Assembly: GCA_902558075.1 (NCBI GenBank)
Contig: CACECO010000003.1
Span: 62,001-126,000 of the forward strand
DNA from: an uncultured Litorivicinus sp.
Lineage (GTDB): Bacteria; Pseudomonadota; Gammaproteobacteria; Pseudomonadales; Litorivicinaceae
Direction of reading: 5' to 3'
DNA: 64,000 nt
Shown: positions 8,037 through 17,551 of the stretch, in pieces
How positions within the stretch are numbered: the first letter of the stretch is position 1
Layout of the letters: each line of letters begins with the position of its first letter
The notes under the pieces: model-generated
Seen by the model: only the letters and a program-made list of their open reading frames with translations
Database searches by the model: none
What the model was told of the DNA's origin: nothing
Position numbers and translations under genes: made by a program

Positions 8037-10864
8037 GCAGCTTCCGTTGGTTTGTCGGTGTACTCAGAAAGTCGTGGACAACTGCACACCAGATTACGGT
8101 CACCATAGACATTATCAATTCGAGCAACAGGAGGCCAATAGCGGTCGGTTTTCAACGAGTTCAACGGGAATGCGGCCTGCTGACGCGAGAACGCATGAGG
8201 CCATTGATCTGCAGTTACCGCCTCAACGGTGTAAGGAGCGTGGCGGAGAATCGAGTTGTCCGCTGATACGTTGCCGGTTTCAATTGCTGTGATTTCTTTA
8301 TGGATGGCAATCATGGCATCACAGAACCTGTCGAGTTCGCAGAGTGACTCACTTTCGGTCGGTTCGATCATCAATGTGCCGGCCACTGGCCAACTCATGG
8401 TCGGCGCATGGAACCCATAATCAATCAATCGCTTTGCAATATCGTCCACAGTCACTCCAGCGCTATCTTTGACCACTCGCGTGTCGAGAATGCATTCGTG
8501 TGCGATTAATCCCTGAGTATCTGTATACAAGATCGGATAATACAGACTTAAACGCTTGGCGATGTAGTTCGCCGATAAAATTGCGTTTTCAGTCGCACCT
8601 GTTAGGCCATCTGGACCCATCATACGGATATACATCCAGGAGATTGGCAAGATCATCGCTGAGCCGAATGGTGCCGCTGATACAGGACCTACGGGCGAGT
8701 CAGAGGGTAATTCAGGATGTCTTGGCATGAAAGGCATTAGGTGTTCAGCGACGCCAATTGGACCAACACCCGGACCACCACCACCATGCGGAATGCAGAA
8801 CGTCTTGTGCAAATTCAGATGTGATACATCAGAGCCAACCAGGCCTGGGCTTGTCAGTCCGACTTGCGCGTTGAGGTTCGCTCCATCGAGATAGATCTGC
8901 CCGCCAACAGAATGTACGCGTCGACACACTTCTTGCACATGCGTTTCAAACACGCCATGCGTCGACGGGTAGGTGATCATGAGGCACGACACCCTGGTTC
9001 CGTATTGCTCGAGTTTGGCGTTCAGATCGTCGAGATCAATATTTCCGTCTCGGTCACATCCGATGACCACTACATCAAGTCCGACCATTTGCGCGGATGC
9101 TGGATTCGTTCCATGCGCTGATGAGGGTACGAGGCAAATGGTGCGGTCGGTATCTCCTCGTGAACGATGATATGCCTGTATCGCGAGTAGTCCTGCGTAC
9201 TCACCTTGTGCACCTGAGTTTGGCTGCAGTGAAATACCGGCATAGTCGGTGATTTCAGCCAACCAGTCGTTCAGGTTTTGTATCATCTCTTGGTAACCAA
9301 GACGCTGATTGTCCGGGGCGAATGGATGAATGTTCGCAAATTCAGACCACGTTATTGGCGCCATCTCAGAGGCCGCGTTTAACTTCATCGTGCATGAACC
9401 CAAAGGAATCATTGCGCGGTCGAGGGCGAGGTCACGATCGGACAGTCTTCGTAGGTAGCGCATCATTTCGGTTTCAGAATGATGCGTATTAAACGGCTCC
9501 TGAGTCATGAAATCGGTCTGTCGTCGCAACTGCTTGGGCAGCATCACGTCACCTTCACCCAACTCAATTCCAAACACTGCGGCCAGTGTCTCGAGTTCGG
9601 CATCAGTGGATGCTTCGTCAAACGAAACCGAGACGGTCGTCGTATTCGCTTTGTGGATGTTAAATCCGCTTTTAAGCGCTTGACTGACAATTGCGTCAGC
9701 ATTAGATACCTGCACCGATACCGTATCAAAGAAGGTTTGGTTGACCATGTTGCCTTGTGCTCTGATTCCCTGCTGGAAGCGGGATGCAAGGCGATGCACG
9801 CGTTCTGCCTGTGCAGTCAAGCCCGATGGACCGTGATAGCAGGCGTAAAATCCAGCAATGTTGGCCAGTAGTACTTGTGCTGTACAAATGTTACTTGTCG
9901 CTTTTTCGCGCCGGATATGTTGCTCGCGTGTTTGCAGAGTGAGGCGAAAGGCGTCACGTCCCTCTGAGTCGATTGACTGTCCGACAAGGCGGCCGGGGAT
10001 GCTCCGTTTCAGTTTGTCAGTCACAGCAAAAAATGCCGCATGTGGCCCGCCGTTGCCCATCGGAACCCCGAAACGTTGTGTCGAGCCCAAGCAAATGTCC
10101 GCACCTAAATGTCCTGGTCCCTCCAGCAGCGTGAGACTCAAAATGTCAGCGGCGACGATCGTCAGAATGCCTTTCTCTTTGGCGTTTTGAATGATCGGTC
10201 CAAGATCAGCCACTGACCCATCGTGGCCGGTATATTGAACGATGAGGCCAAATGCATCATCGAAATCGGGAGTGTTGTGAGCATCAAACTCGATAAGTTC
10301 AAATCCGAGAGGTTCGGCGCGAGTTTTAATTACAGCAAGTGTCTGGCTGAATAAATTCGATGCCACATAAAAGCGTTTTGATTTGGATTTAGAGCTTCGC
10401 TCACAGAGTGTCATGGCTTCTGCAGCTGCAGTTCCCTCATCAAGCAGTGACGCGTTGGCAACTGCCATCCCAGTCAACTCAACGACCATTGTTTGATAAT
10501 TGAAGAGTGCCTCAAGACGACCCTGCGAAATCTCGGGTTGATAGGGTGTGTATGCCGTATACCATGCAGGATTCTCGAGCACATTTCGTTGAATCACAGC
10601 GGGTGTCAGCGTATGGTAATACCCCTGACCAATAAGCGTTCGCACTACCTCATTCTTCGAGGCAATGGCCTTGAGCTCAGCGAGCGCATCGACTTCTGAC
10701 ACTGCATTAGGAAGAGACATCCGTGTCCGTTTACGAATATTCTCTGGAACCACTTGTGCCGCTAGCTCATCCATCGACTGAAGCCCCAGTGTTTTGAGCA
10801 TTAAAGCACGGTCGTCTTCGGACAAACCAATGTGGCGGTCACGAAAAGTCTTTTCCTGATTCAC
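8033..10864 (-). CDS. gcvP: Glycine dehydrogenase (decarboxylating), P protein
   Basis: 943 residues, the full length of the single-chain P protein. It decarboxylates glycine and passes the aminomethyl group to lipoyl-GcvH. The N-terminal half starts with [12 protein letters not shown]. The C-terminal half carries the PLP lysine in [17 protein letters not shown] (~residue 687). The gene begins 12 bp after gcvH with an AGGAGGTAG-type ribosome site and overlaps lipA. Expression should follow the glycine riboswitch in front of gcvT. Confidence 0.97.
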   Translation of the reverse strand: MNQEKTFRDRHIGLSEDDRALMLKTLGLQSMDELAAQVVPENIRKRTRMSLPNAVSEVDALAELKAIASKNEVVRTLIGQGYYHTLTPAVIQRNVLENPAWYTAYTPYQPEISQGRLEALFNYQTMVVELTGMAVANASLLDEGTAAAEAMTLCERSSKSKSKRFYVASNLFSQTLAVIKTRAEPLGFELIEFDAHNTPDFDDAFGLIVQYTGHDGSVADLGPIIQNAKEKGILTIVAADILSLTLLEGPGHLGADICLGSTQRFGVPMGNGGPHAAFFAVTDKLKRSIPGRLVGQSIDSEGRDAFRLTLQTREQHIRREKATSNICTAQVLLANIAGFYACYHGPSGLTAQAERVHRLASRFQQGIRAQGNMVNQTFFDTVSVQVSNADAIVSQALKSGFNIHKANTTTVSVSFDEASTDAELETLAAVFGIELGEGDVMLPKQLRRQTDFMTQEPFNTHHSETEMMRYLRRLSDRDLALDRAMIPLGSCTMKLNAASEMAPITWSEFANIHPFAPDNQRLGYQEMIQNLNDWLAEITDYAGISLQPNSGAQGEYAGLLAIQAYHRSRGDTDRTICLVPSSAHGTNPASAQMVGLDVVVIGCDRDGNIDLDDLNAKLEQYGTRVSCLMITYPSTHGVFETHVQEVCRRVHSVGGQIYLDGANLNAQVGLTSPGLVGSDVSHLNLHKTFCIPHGGGGPGVGPIGVAEHLMPFMPRHPELPSDSPVGPVSAAPFGSAMILPISWMYIRMMGPDGLTGATENAILSANYIAKRLSLYYPILYTDTQGLIAHECILDTRVVKDSAGVTVDDIAKRLIDYGFHAPTMSWPVAGTLMIEPTESESLCELDRFCDAMIAIHKEITAIETGNVSADNSILRHAPYTVEAVTADQWPHAFSRQQAAFPLNSLKTDRYWPPVARIDNVYGDRNLVCSCPRLSEYTDKPTEAA

Positions 10865-10876
10865 TGAAACTACCTC

Positions 10877-11251
10877 CTATAACTCTTCCTGAATGAATGC
10901 TTGATAGTCAGCTTCGTCAAGCAAATCATCTAGCTCAGATGGATCAGACAAATGCATCTTGAAGAACCAACCATCATTCTCTGGATCTTCATTGACCAGC
11001 TCTGGTCGTTCTGAAAGTTCCTTATTGGATTTGATAATCGTTCCAGTGACAGGGGCATAAATGTCACTGGCTGCCTTTACCGATTCAACAACCGCCACTT
11101 CTGCACCTTGATCAGCAGACGTATCAACTTCGGGAAGTTCGACAAAGACCACATCGCCGAGTTGTTCTTGAGCATAAAAGGTGATGCCGACAGTGGCTGA
11201 ATCAATATCCATGCGGATCCATTCGTGCTCGCGTGTGTATTTAACAGTCAT
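10877..11251 (-). CDS. gcvH: Glycine cleavage system H protein
   Basis: 124 residues, normal size. GcvH carries the lipoyl arm that shuttles the aminomethyl group between P, T and L proteins. The lipoylated Lys59 sits in the motif ESVKAASDIYAPVTG. The usual HEW start pattern (TREHEWIRM) is present. It lies 20 bp after gcvT in the same operon. LipA, encoded two genes downstream, supplies its cofactor. Confidence 0.97.
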   Translation of the reverse strand: MTVKYTREHEWIRMDIDSATVGITFYAQEQLGDVVFVELPEVDTSADQGAEVAVVESVKAASDIYAPVTGTIIKSNKELSERPELVNEDPENDGWFFKMHLSDPSELDDLLDEADYQAFIQEEL

Positions 11252-11271
11252 AACAGGGTCCTATTTGTGGC

Positions 11272-12381
11272 TTACAGAGAACGTACGTAGCGCTGTTGAA
11301 CAAAGATCGGGTTACAGACAGCACACGGGAGTGCTTTGCCTCTAACCTCTGCAAATAATTTAGTACCGGGTGTACTCATGTTTTGACTGACATAACCCAT
11401 AGCAATAGGTCCTTCAAAGGTTGGTCCGAACCCACCAGAAGTGATTTCGCCAACCTCATCCCCGGCGCTGTTAGTGATTACGGTATGGTCTCGAAGTGGC
11501 GTACGACCATCCGTAGGAGCAATACCGACTCGCTTTCGAGGCGCCCCGTCATTGATCTGCTGAAGGATGATATCCGCTCCCAGAAAGCCGCCGTCTGTCT
11601 GGCGACGCTTTTGAATAGACCAGAGAAGATCGGCTTCGATGGGCGTAGTTGCCGTTGTCAGGTCGTTTCCGTAGAGACACAGACCGGTCTCCAGGCGCAA
11701 CGAATTTCTAGCGCCAAGACCTACCCAAGTGGTTTCTTCAAGTGCGGTTAATGCCTCTGCAAGCTCTTGGGCTTCTGTGTTCGCAATCGAAATTTCGTAA
11801 CCATCTTCACCTGTATAGCCGCAGCAAGACAGCGTGATGAGGTGACCATTCCAGCTGGTCTGAACTGCGCGCATAAAAACAAGGTCTCTTGCTTCCGGCA
11901 TCATCTGTGTAAGCGCATCGCGCGCTCCAGGGCCCTGCACCGCGATCAACGCATGCGCATCCAAGTAGGTCATTTGAATTGAGTCGGGCAACATCGCCTT
12001 CATATGATCCATGTCGGCCTGCTTACAGGCGCCGTTGACGACTAGTCCCCACGTGGCATCGTCCCAGCGGGTCAGCATCAAATCATCGAGGATTCCGCCA
12101 TTGTTGAGTGTCAGCTGCGAATAACGGATCTGTCCGGGTACCATCTCTTGAAGCGCGGCTGGAACCAGTTTTTCAAGCGCCTCGGTAATGCTAGGACCTT
12201 TAACCAGCAGTTGGCCCATGTGTGACACATCAAATAGTCCAACCGACTCGCGAGTATGAAGGTGTTCGCCTTTGACACCGAGGGGGTATTGAATTGGCAT
12301 CTTGTAATTAGCAAATGGAGCGAACTTCGCACCTTGCTCAGTATGAAATGATTCGAGTGCTAGCGAGTGTAGATCTGTCAT
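11272..12381 (-). CDS. gcvT: Aminomethyltransferase, glycine cleavage T protein
   Basis: 369 residues from the ATG at 12381, chosen because AAGGAG lies just upstream; an in-frame ATG at 12408 lies inside the riboswitch tail. GcvT releases ammonia and makes 5,10-methylene-THF. Family signs are GLFDVSHMGQ near the N-terminus, VQGPGARDAL, GYTGEDGYEI and the C-terminal GEITSGGFGPT. It is first in the operon. A second GcvT-fold protein, the DmdA-like one at 14015-15124, has a clearly different sequence and probably a different substrate. Confidence 0.96.
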   Translation of the reverse strand: MTDLHSLALESFHTEQGAKFAPFANYKMPIQYPLGVKGEHLHTRESVGLFDVSHMGQLLVKGPSITEALEKLVPAALQEMVPGQIRYSQLTLNNGGILDDLMLTRWDDATWGLVVNGACKQADMDHMKAMLPDSIQMTYLDAHALIAVQGPGARDALTQMMPEARDLVFMRAVQTSWNGHLITLSCCGYTGEDGYEISIANTEAQELAEALTALEETTWVGLGARNSLRLETGLCLYGNDLTTATTPIEADLLWSIQKRRQTDGGFLGADIILQQINDGAPRKRVGIAPTDGRTPLRDHTVITNSAGDEVGEITSGGFGPTFEGPIAMGYVSQNMSTPGTKLFAEVRGKALPCAVCNPIFVQQRYVRSL

Positions 12382-12409
12382 GCATGCTCCTTGCAGGCTG
12401 TTTCGCATG

Positions 12410-12575
12410 ACCCATCTGTCATTGACCTGAGAGATTCAGGATAAATCCCTTACTCCGTCGGTGAGCATAGTCAGCTGCTTTCCAGATCCTCGTGACGACG
12501 TAACGGTCCTGTTGCCTGAGAGTTTCCGGGTCGGTTGCTCCTTCGGCGGCTTACGCACTCTCCCGAGACGACGTG
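12410..12575 (-). ncRNA. Tandem glycine riboswitch upstream of gcvT
   Basis: Read on the minus strand, two aptamers lie in a row. Aptamer 1 has GGGAGAG (12558-12564), GCCGCCGAAGGAGCAA (12535-12550), CTCTCAGG (12515-12522) and AGGACCG (12504-12510). Aptamer 2 has ACCGACGGAGTAAG (~12449-12463), CTCTCAGG (12426-12433) and the closing GACAGATGGG (~12411-12420). These are the conserved core elements of the gcvT riboswitch class. The tail runs into the gcvT ribosome site, and no poly-U terminator is visible after aptamer 2. Control of translation initiation is therefore more likely than attenuation. A perfect hairpin (GTGTTAT/ATAACAC, 12575-12590) sits just before aptamer 1. Confidence 0.93.
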
Positions 12576-12888
12576 TGTTATGAATAACACTGAGGAACTG
12601 GAATGATGACCGAAACACCGGCAATCCGCAAGTTCAGGATTTAGATTGGCGGACCCTTGGGTCCTCATTATGAAGCTGCATAATTCAGTTCGGTTCAATA
12701 GTAATCCAATCTTTCATTTCCCCTAAATGCAGGATTTGGATGATCCGTTCAAATTCCCAGATTGATAAAAACATCAATGGGTCTGTCTGGTGGCCACTTA
12801 ATACACTTCAGTCAGATCACATTGTCTTTTCGTAATAGAAGATGCTTCAATTCTTTTTCTCATCGAATGCAAAGTCAGTGGAGCGGGG

Positions 12889-13740
12889 ATGTCAGAGCAA
12901 ATTCAATTCGCAATGCAGAACTGGTCCATCGAGTTTACTCCATCGAACAAAACAAAAATCGATGACTTCAGGCGCGTATTACCGGTTGGAACCACTGTGA
13001 ATGTCACTGCGATTCCAGGCGCGGACCCGGAGTTGATGATATCGACTATTGAACAACTCGCGACCCAAGAAATGAATCCTGTCCCTCATATTGCGGCTCG
13101 AGGTATCGCATCGATCAGTGCGCTCGAGAACATGCTTGCCTTGTACCGAGAGGTCGATGTCACCGAAATTCTCTTAATCGCCGGAGGGTATAAGTCTCCT
13201 GTTGGCATTTTTAAAAGCGCTTTCGAGGTCCTCGAGACTGGGTTATTGCAACAGGTCGGAATTCGCAAGATCGGGGTAGCCGGCCACCCTGAAGGCAGTC
13301 CGGATATCCCAGAGACAGAGTTGAAAAAAGCCCTCAAACAAAAAAATCAGTTTGCAGAAGAAACGGGAATAGCAATGTATCTGGAGACTCAGTTTTGTTT
13401 TGATGCTCAAGCCATTCTTCGTTGGGAATCTGAGATTCGAGCGGATGGTAACCAGTTACCGATTCGGGTTGGTTTAGCTGGCCCTGCTCAGTTGAAGACG
13501 CTCCTGCATTTTGCATTGATTTCTGGTGTCGGTCCGTCATTACAGTTTTTGAAAAAACAGGCACGTCACGTGACTAAATTGCTGTCAGTTCAGGATCCTT
13601 ACGATTTGATTGCTGATCTAGCACCACACATCAACGAACACTCTCCAACCCAATTGCAGTCGCTACACTTCTATTCTTTTGGTGATTTTTCGCAAACCGC
13701 AAGGTTCGCGCACGAACTTGCGATGTCTGGAACGCGATAA
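12889..13740 (+). CDS. Divergent MetF-like methylenetetrahydrofolate reductase
   Basis: 283 residues, FAD-dependent MetF fold. The start ATG follows GGAG. Compared with E. coli MetF, the catalytic Glu region is kept (SIEFTP) and so is the TQF segment (ETQFCFD). The RGD segment with the important Asp120 reads LLIAGGYKSP, with Gly instead of Asp. The AGHPEGSPDI loop is present. This set of changes matches a divergent subgroup rather than housekeeping MetF. The next gene is the DmdA-like demethylase, so the plausible job is oxidising 5-methyl-THF back to methylene-THF after demethylation. That is inferred from context. It lies head-to-head with the gcv operon. Confidence 0.75.
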   Translation: MSEQIQFAMQNWSIEFTPSNKTKIDDFRRVLPVGTTVNVTAIPGADPELMISTIEQLATQEMNPVPHIAARGIASISALENMLALYREVDVTEILLIAGGYKSPVGIFKSAFEVLETGLLQQVGIRKIGVAGHPEGSPDIPETELKKALKQKNQFAEETGIAMYLETQFCFDAQAILRWESEIRADGNQLPIRVGLAGPAQLKTLLHFALISGVGPSLQFLKKQARHVTKLLSVQDPYDLIADLAPHINEHSPTQLQSLHFYSFGDFSQTARFAHELAMSGTR

Positions 13741-14014
13741 GTGGTTTGCGTCAAGTCGCTTTAGCGAAGCATGTACCTTGGCAATGGTGGTCAAGCATCA
13801 CTCGTGAGCGAGCCAAGGCGATCGCACAGTGATGCCTACCACATATCGAACCGGCAAGAATGTTATGCATCAAACTGATTCAACTGCATTCGGGAAACAA
13901 GATTTCGACATGGACTGAGGCGAGTCAGGGGGTGCAGATTGACTTGACGTTACGATTCCGGGATAACGGTTGCTGGGGACCATTTTTAACAATAATTAGA
14001 AGAGTGTGCTTGAC
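13741..14014 (+). other. Gap between metF-like and dmdA-like genes, possible gene remnant
   Basis: 274 bp with no intact gene. One frame reads without a stop from ~13742 to a TGA near 13830 (LRQVALAKHVPWQWWSS is part of it). A short piece in another frame continues to ~13919, ending in KQDFDMD. The composition looks protein-like, so a small degraded gene is possible, but I cannot name it. The 3' part holds the promoter candidate listed separately. Confidence 0.3.
13939..13967 (+). promoter_or_regulatory. Candidate sigma-70 promoter for the dmdA-like operon
   Basis: TTGACT (13939-13944) and GATAAC (13962-13967) are separated by exactly 17 bp, 47 bp before the dmdA-like start codon. The -35 matches five of six consensus bases and the -10 four of six. 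No operator is obvious. If used, it would separate the demethylase genes from the metF-like gene transcriptionally. Confidence 0.4.
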
Positions 14015-15124
14015 ATGCCTATCCAACTTTCAGTTGGCCCGCGGGTCCGAAAGAGTCCTTTTTTCGAAGCGGCCATCCGCGACGGATTGCAAGCCGCCTC
14101 GGTCTATAACCACATGTATATGCCTACAAGTTACGGTGATCCGGTTGGAGAATATGAACGACTCATTCACGGTGTCGCGATGTGGGATGTGGGCGTCGAG
14201 CGGCAGGTTGCGCTGAAAGGCCCCGATTCTCTTGTCTTAGCGAGATTGCTGACAGGACGTAACCTTGATGATTTGACAATCGGCCATGGTAAGTATGCGC
14301 CCTTGTGTGATTTCCGAGGTCGATTGATAAACGATCCTGTGTTGTTGCAATTGGCTGATGATGAGATTTGGCTGTCCATTGCTGATCACGATATTGCATT
14401 GTGGGCAGCTGGGATTGCCGGCGCATATTCGTTGAATGTTGATGTGATCGAACCGGATGTGTCTCCTCTGGCCGTTCAGGGTCCCAAAGCTCAGGCTGTC
14501 TTAGTTGCACTCTTCGGTGATTGGATCAGTGATCTCAAATATTTCGGATTCCAAAAAACAATGCTGGGATCAATTCCGGTTATTGTTGCCCGTTCAGGTT
14601 GGTCGAAGCAGGGTGGCTACGAAATTTATTTGATGGACAGTCGATTTGGAACAGCGCTCTGGGAGCAAGTGAAAGAAGCAGGTAGGGCCTACCAGATTGG
14701 GCCTGGCGCACCTAACTACATCGAGCGGGTTGAAAGTGGATTAATCTCCTATGGTGCTGACACGGACGAGAGGAGCAATCCATTTGAACTGGGATTGGAT
14801 CGATTTATTGATCTTGAGCAATCGTCGGATTTTATCGGAAAGGATGCGCTTCTGAAGATTCGCGACCACGGCGTGAATCGACGATTCAAAGGAATTCTAA
14901 TGGATGGTCCAAAACTCATAGGGACCAACGAGCATCGATGGCAGATCAGTCAACAAGGGCGAGATGTTGGCTATGTGTCTGCGGCTGCATTCAGCCCACG
15001 ACTTGACTCGAATATTGCTGTTGGAATGTTGTCGGTCGAGGCCATGCAAACTGAAGCGCGATTCGAAGTGCATTGTGGGGATTGTGTTAGGTCAGGGATC
15101 GCAGTCGATCTACCCTTAATTTAA
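14015..15124 (+). CDS. dmdA: DMSP demethylase-like, THF-dependent methyltransferase (DmdA type)
   Basis: 369 residues from the ATG at 14015 (a GTG at 14006 is also in frame). DmdA moves a methyl group from dimethylsulfoniopropionate to THF, leaving 3-methylmercaptopropionate. It has the GcvT fold with DmdA-type signs: RVRKSPFFEAA at the N-terminus, YNHMYMPTSYG, MWDVGVERQV, WLSIADHDI, the segment EPDVSPLAVQGPKA, PNYIERVESGLISYGADT and NPFELGLDRF. It differs strongly from the true GcvT at 11272-12381. Neighbours fit a methyl-THF-producing enzyme: a MetF-like gene upstream, an acyl-CoA ligase 13 bp downstream and glyA beyond. Another substrate of this family, such as a different methylated osmolyte or ether, cannot be excluded. 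Confidence 0.7.
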   Translation: MPIQLSVGPRVRKSPFFEAAIRDGLQAASVYNHMYMPTSYGDPVGEYERLIHGVAMWDVGVERQVALKGPDSLVLARLLTGRNLDDLTIGHGKYAPLCDFRGRLINDPVLLQLADDEIWLSIADHDIALWAAGIAGAYSLNVDVIEPDVSPLAVQGPKAQAVLVALFGDWISDLKYFGFQKTMLGSIPVIVARSGWSKQGGYEIYLMDSRFGTALWEQVKEAGRAYQIGPGAPNYIERVESGLISYGADTDERSNPFELGLDRFIDLEQSSDFIGKDALLKIRDHGVNRRFKGILMDGPKLIGTNEHRWQISQQGRDVGYVSAAAFSPRLDSNIAVGMLSVEAMQTEARFEVHCGDCVRSGIAVDLPLI

Positions 15125-15137
15125 CGTCGGAGGTGTC

Positions 15138-16781
15138 ATGGCAAATATCGATCAACTCAACCAGCATATGACAAGCCCTACAGCGGCTAACTTTGTTCCC
15201 CTCAGCCCGTTATCGTTTATCAAGCGAACCGCACAGGTGTTTGGTGATCAGACGGCAACAATTTATAACGGACAACAGCAGTCGTGGCGACAGATCTACC
15301 AACGCTGTTGCGCATTTTCTGATGCACTTAGACGAAATGGGGTGGAAAAAGGCAATGTTGTCAGTGTGTTGGCATTTAATACACCTGAGATGATTGAATT
15401 GCAGTTCTCGGTCGCAATGGCCGGCGGTGTGCTCAATACCATTAATACGCGTTTGGATCCTGAGACGATCGCTGGGATTCTTGATCACGCCGAGCCAAAC
15501 ACCCTAGTGTTTGATTTTGAGTTAGGTGATGTTCTTGTCGATGCATTGTCGCGATGCACCCATCAACCAGCGCATCTGGTGGTGATTTCTTCCCCAGGCT
15601 TGGATTCGCCTGATCAGCCCACCGACGTCATCGATTATGAGGATTTTGTTGAGATGGGAGATCCAGCGGCAGCTTGGTCGTTACCGACATCAGAATGGGA
15701 TGCGTTTGGTTTGAATTACACATCAGGGACGGGTGGTCGGCCCAAGGGTGTTGTGATAAGCCATCGTGGTGCCTATTTGATGGCGATGGGGACAGTGCCT
15801 GCCTGGAATGTACCAATGCATCCGATTTATCTGTACACCGTTCCTCTATTCCACTGTAATGGTTGGGGGCACGCATGGATGAACGCGCTGGTCGCGGGAA
15901 CGATCATATGTATAAAGAAAATTGAAGCGGCCACAATTTTTGATGTCATTTCCAAGTATCGGGTGACTCATTTTGGTGGGGCGCCAGTTGTTCTGAGTCT
16001 GTTAGTCAATGCGCCACTTGAACATAAGAAGCCGTTTGATCATCCAGTGCACGTCATGACTGCTGGGGCGCCACCGCCACCGGCGATTTTGGAGCAGACC
16101 GAGCAGTTAGGCTTGGAAGTGATGCAAGTCTATGGTTTGACTGAAACTTACGGCCACATTATGCATTGTGCCTGGAATACAAGCTGGGATGCGCTTGGGT
16201 TTTCAGAGCGTGCAGAAATCAAAGCTCGTCAGGGGGTTCAGTTTACCCACACTGAGGAGGTCGAAGTCTTTGATCTTGAGCGTGGAGATCCGGTGCCCTG
16301 GGATGGTCGTTCTGAAGGTGAAATCGTGATTCGATCGAATACGGTGATGAAGGGATATCACAAAGATCCACTTGCGACGGAGGATGCGTTCAAAGATGGT
16401 TTTTTCCATTCTGGTGATTTGGCTGTGAGACATCCAGATGGATATATCGAAATCAAAGATCGATTAAAGGATGTCATTATTTCAGGCGGTGAAAATATTT
16501 CGTCAGTCGAGGTCGAAAATATGCTGTATCGGATTCCGGGTGTTGCATGTGCAGCTGTTGTCGCCAAAGAGGACGATAAATGGGGTGAAGTACCCGTTGG
16601 CTTTATTGAGTTGTCTCATGACGCCAAGCCGATTAATGAGGCTGAGGTTATCAAATTTTGTCGCCAGCATTTGGCCGGGTTTAAGACACCAAAACAGATC
16701 ATCTTCGGGGAGATACCAAAAACATCCACGGGAAAAGTTCAGAAATTTGTACTTCGTCATGAGTTGAAGCTGAACTCATGA
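15138..16781 (+). CDS. Acyl-CoA ligase, candidate methylmercaptopropionate-CoA ligase (DmdB)
   Basis: 547 residues, AMP-forming acyl/aryl-CoA synthetase. The phosphate-binding motif reads YTSGTGGRPKGVVIS (~residue 192); the usual TSGTTG has Gly for the second Thr of the TT pair. Other motifs are MQVYGLTETYG (~327), FHSGDLAVRHPDG, KDRLKDVIISGGENIS and the C-terminal STGKVQK with the catalytic Lys. It starts 13 bp after the DmdA-like gene behind a GGAGG ribosome site, so it is probably in the same operon. The obvious candidate substrate is methylmercaptopropionate, the acid product of DmdA; medium-chain fatty acid is the alternative. dmdC and dmdD are not in this window. Confidence 0.75.
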   Translation: MANIDQLNQHMTSPTAANFVPLSPLSFIKRTAQVFGDQTATIYNGQQQSWRQIYQRCCAFSDALRRNGVEKGNVVSVLAFNTPEMIELQFSVAMAGGVLNTINTRLDPETIAGILDHAEPNTLVFDFELGDVLVDALSRCTHQPAHLVVISSPGLDSPDQPTDVIDYEDFVEMGDPAAAWSLPTSEWDAFGLNYTSGTGGRPKGVVISHRGAYLMAMGTVPAWNVPMHPIYLYTVPLFHCNGWGHAWMNALVAGTIICIKKIEAATIFDVISKYRVTHFGGAPVVLSLLVNAPLEHKKPFDHPVHVMTAGAPPPPAILEQTEQLGLEVMQVYGLTETYGHIMHCAWNTSWDALGFSERAEIKARQGVQFTHTEEVEVFDLERGDPVPWDGRSEGEIVIRSNTVMKGYHKDPLATEDAFKDGFFHSGDLAVRHPDGYIEIKDRLKDVIISGGENISSVEVENMLYRIPGVACAAVVAKEDDKWGEVPVGFIELSHDAKPINEAEVIKFCRQHLAGFKTPKQIIFGEIPKTSTGKVQKFVLRHELKLNS

Positions 16782-17551
16782 AAACGCTATCTGAGTTCTC
16801 ATGGTCCGACAGTCTGTTTTGGATTGTTTTCTATGGCTTGGTTGGACTCAGTTGGTTGATCTTAATTGCCAATGAAATGGATGGGCTGTCGTCATTTTCA
16901 ACACTCATCGATTCAATCTGCGTCTCTGCTGCTGAGGCGAGCCTGAGGGAGTTAGCGGTGATGTGGGGATTGATGGTGCTGGCGATGATGTTGCCCACTT
17001 TTCATGCCCATGCGCGTATTCATCAGGATATTCGGTCAAAGGAGTCATGGCCGTCGCATACGTTTGTTCTGGTGTTGGGATTCTTGTTGATCTGGTCAAT
17101 TCTCGTGGTGATCGGTGCGTTCTCTCAACACGCATTGGCGGCCAATGATTTAATCGATTCATCTGGTCGTCAGACCTCGTTGGTCGGCAGTGCGCTGGTT
17201 TTACTATTCGCGGGCGCTTATCAGTTTTCAAGTTTGAAGCGAGCCTGTATGACTCAGTGCGCGTCACCGATGCATTATTTTTTAAAATATTGGCGTGACT
17301 ATCATATCGGAGCACTCCAAATGGGTGTGCATCTTGGTGCCCTGTGTATCGGCTGTTGTTGGGCATTAATGGCTTTAGCTTTTGTCGGGGGAACGATGAA
17401 TGTGTTTTGGATGGCGATTTTAACGGGCCTGATGATCTTTGATAAGCAGCACTATTTTAATCAGCAATGGTCGACGTCTGTTGGTTGGACGCTTATCTTT
17501 ACTGGAGCACTCGTTTTTGTTATCGCATTGACTTTTGAGGTGATCGTATGA
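16778..17551 (+). CDS. DUF2182 multi-pass membrane protein
   Basis: 257 residues with about six membrane helices. It carries the DUF2182 pattern of conserved cysteines: FSSLKRACMTQCASPMHYF in the middle, then LGALCIGCCWALM and GTMNVFWM. The family is annotated as predicted metal-binding membrane protein; function unknown. The start overlaps the ligase stop by 4 bp and the stop overlaps DUF1326 by 4 bp, so all three are translationally coupled. The usual Glu before Lys in the last motif appears as FDKQHYF. Confidence 0.75.
   Translation: MKTLSEFSWSDSLFWIVFYGLVGLSWLILIANEMDGLSSFSTLIDSICVSAAEASLRELAVMWGLMVLAMMLPTFHAHARIHQDIRSKESWPSHTFVLVLGFLLIWSILVVIGAFSQHALAANDLIDSSGRQTSLVGSALVLLFAGAYQFSSLKRACMTQCASPMHYFLKYWRDYHIGALQMGVHLGALCIGCCWALMALAFVGGTMNVFWMAILTGLMIFDKQHYFNQQWSTSVGWTLIFTGALVFVIALTFEVIV

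Noticed and set aside
8012-8292. Open frames on the plus strand across the 3' part of gcvP
   Set aside because: They are antisense to a clear 943-residue gcvP and show no family features.
12575-12590. GTGTTAT/ATAACAC hairpin as a possible terminator
   Set aside because: No T-run on either side; it sits at the edge of the riboswitch and is more likely part of its leader.
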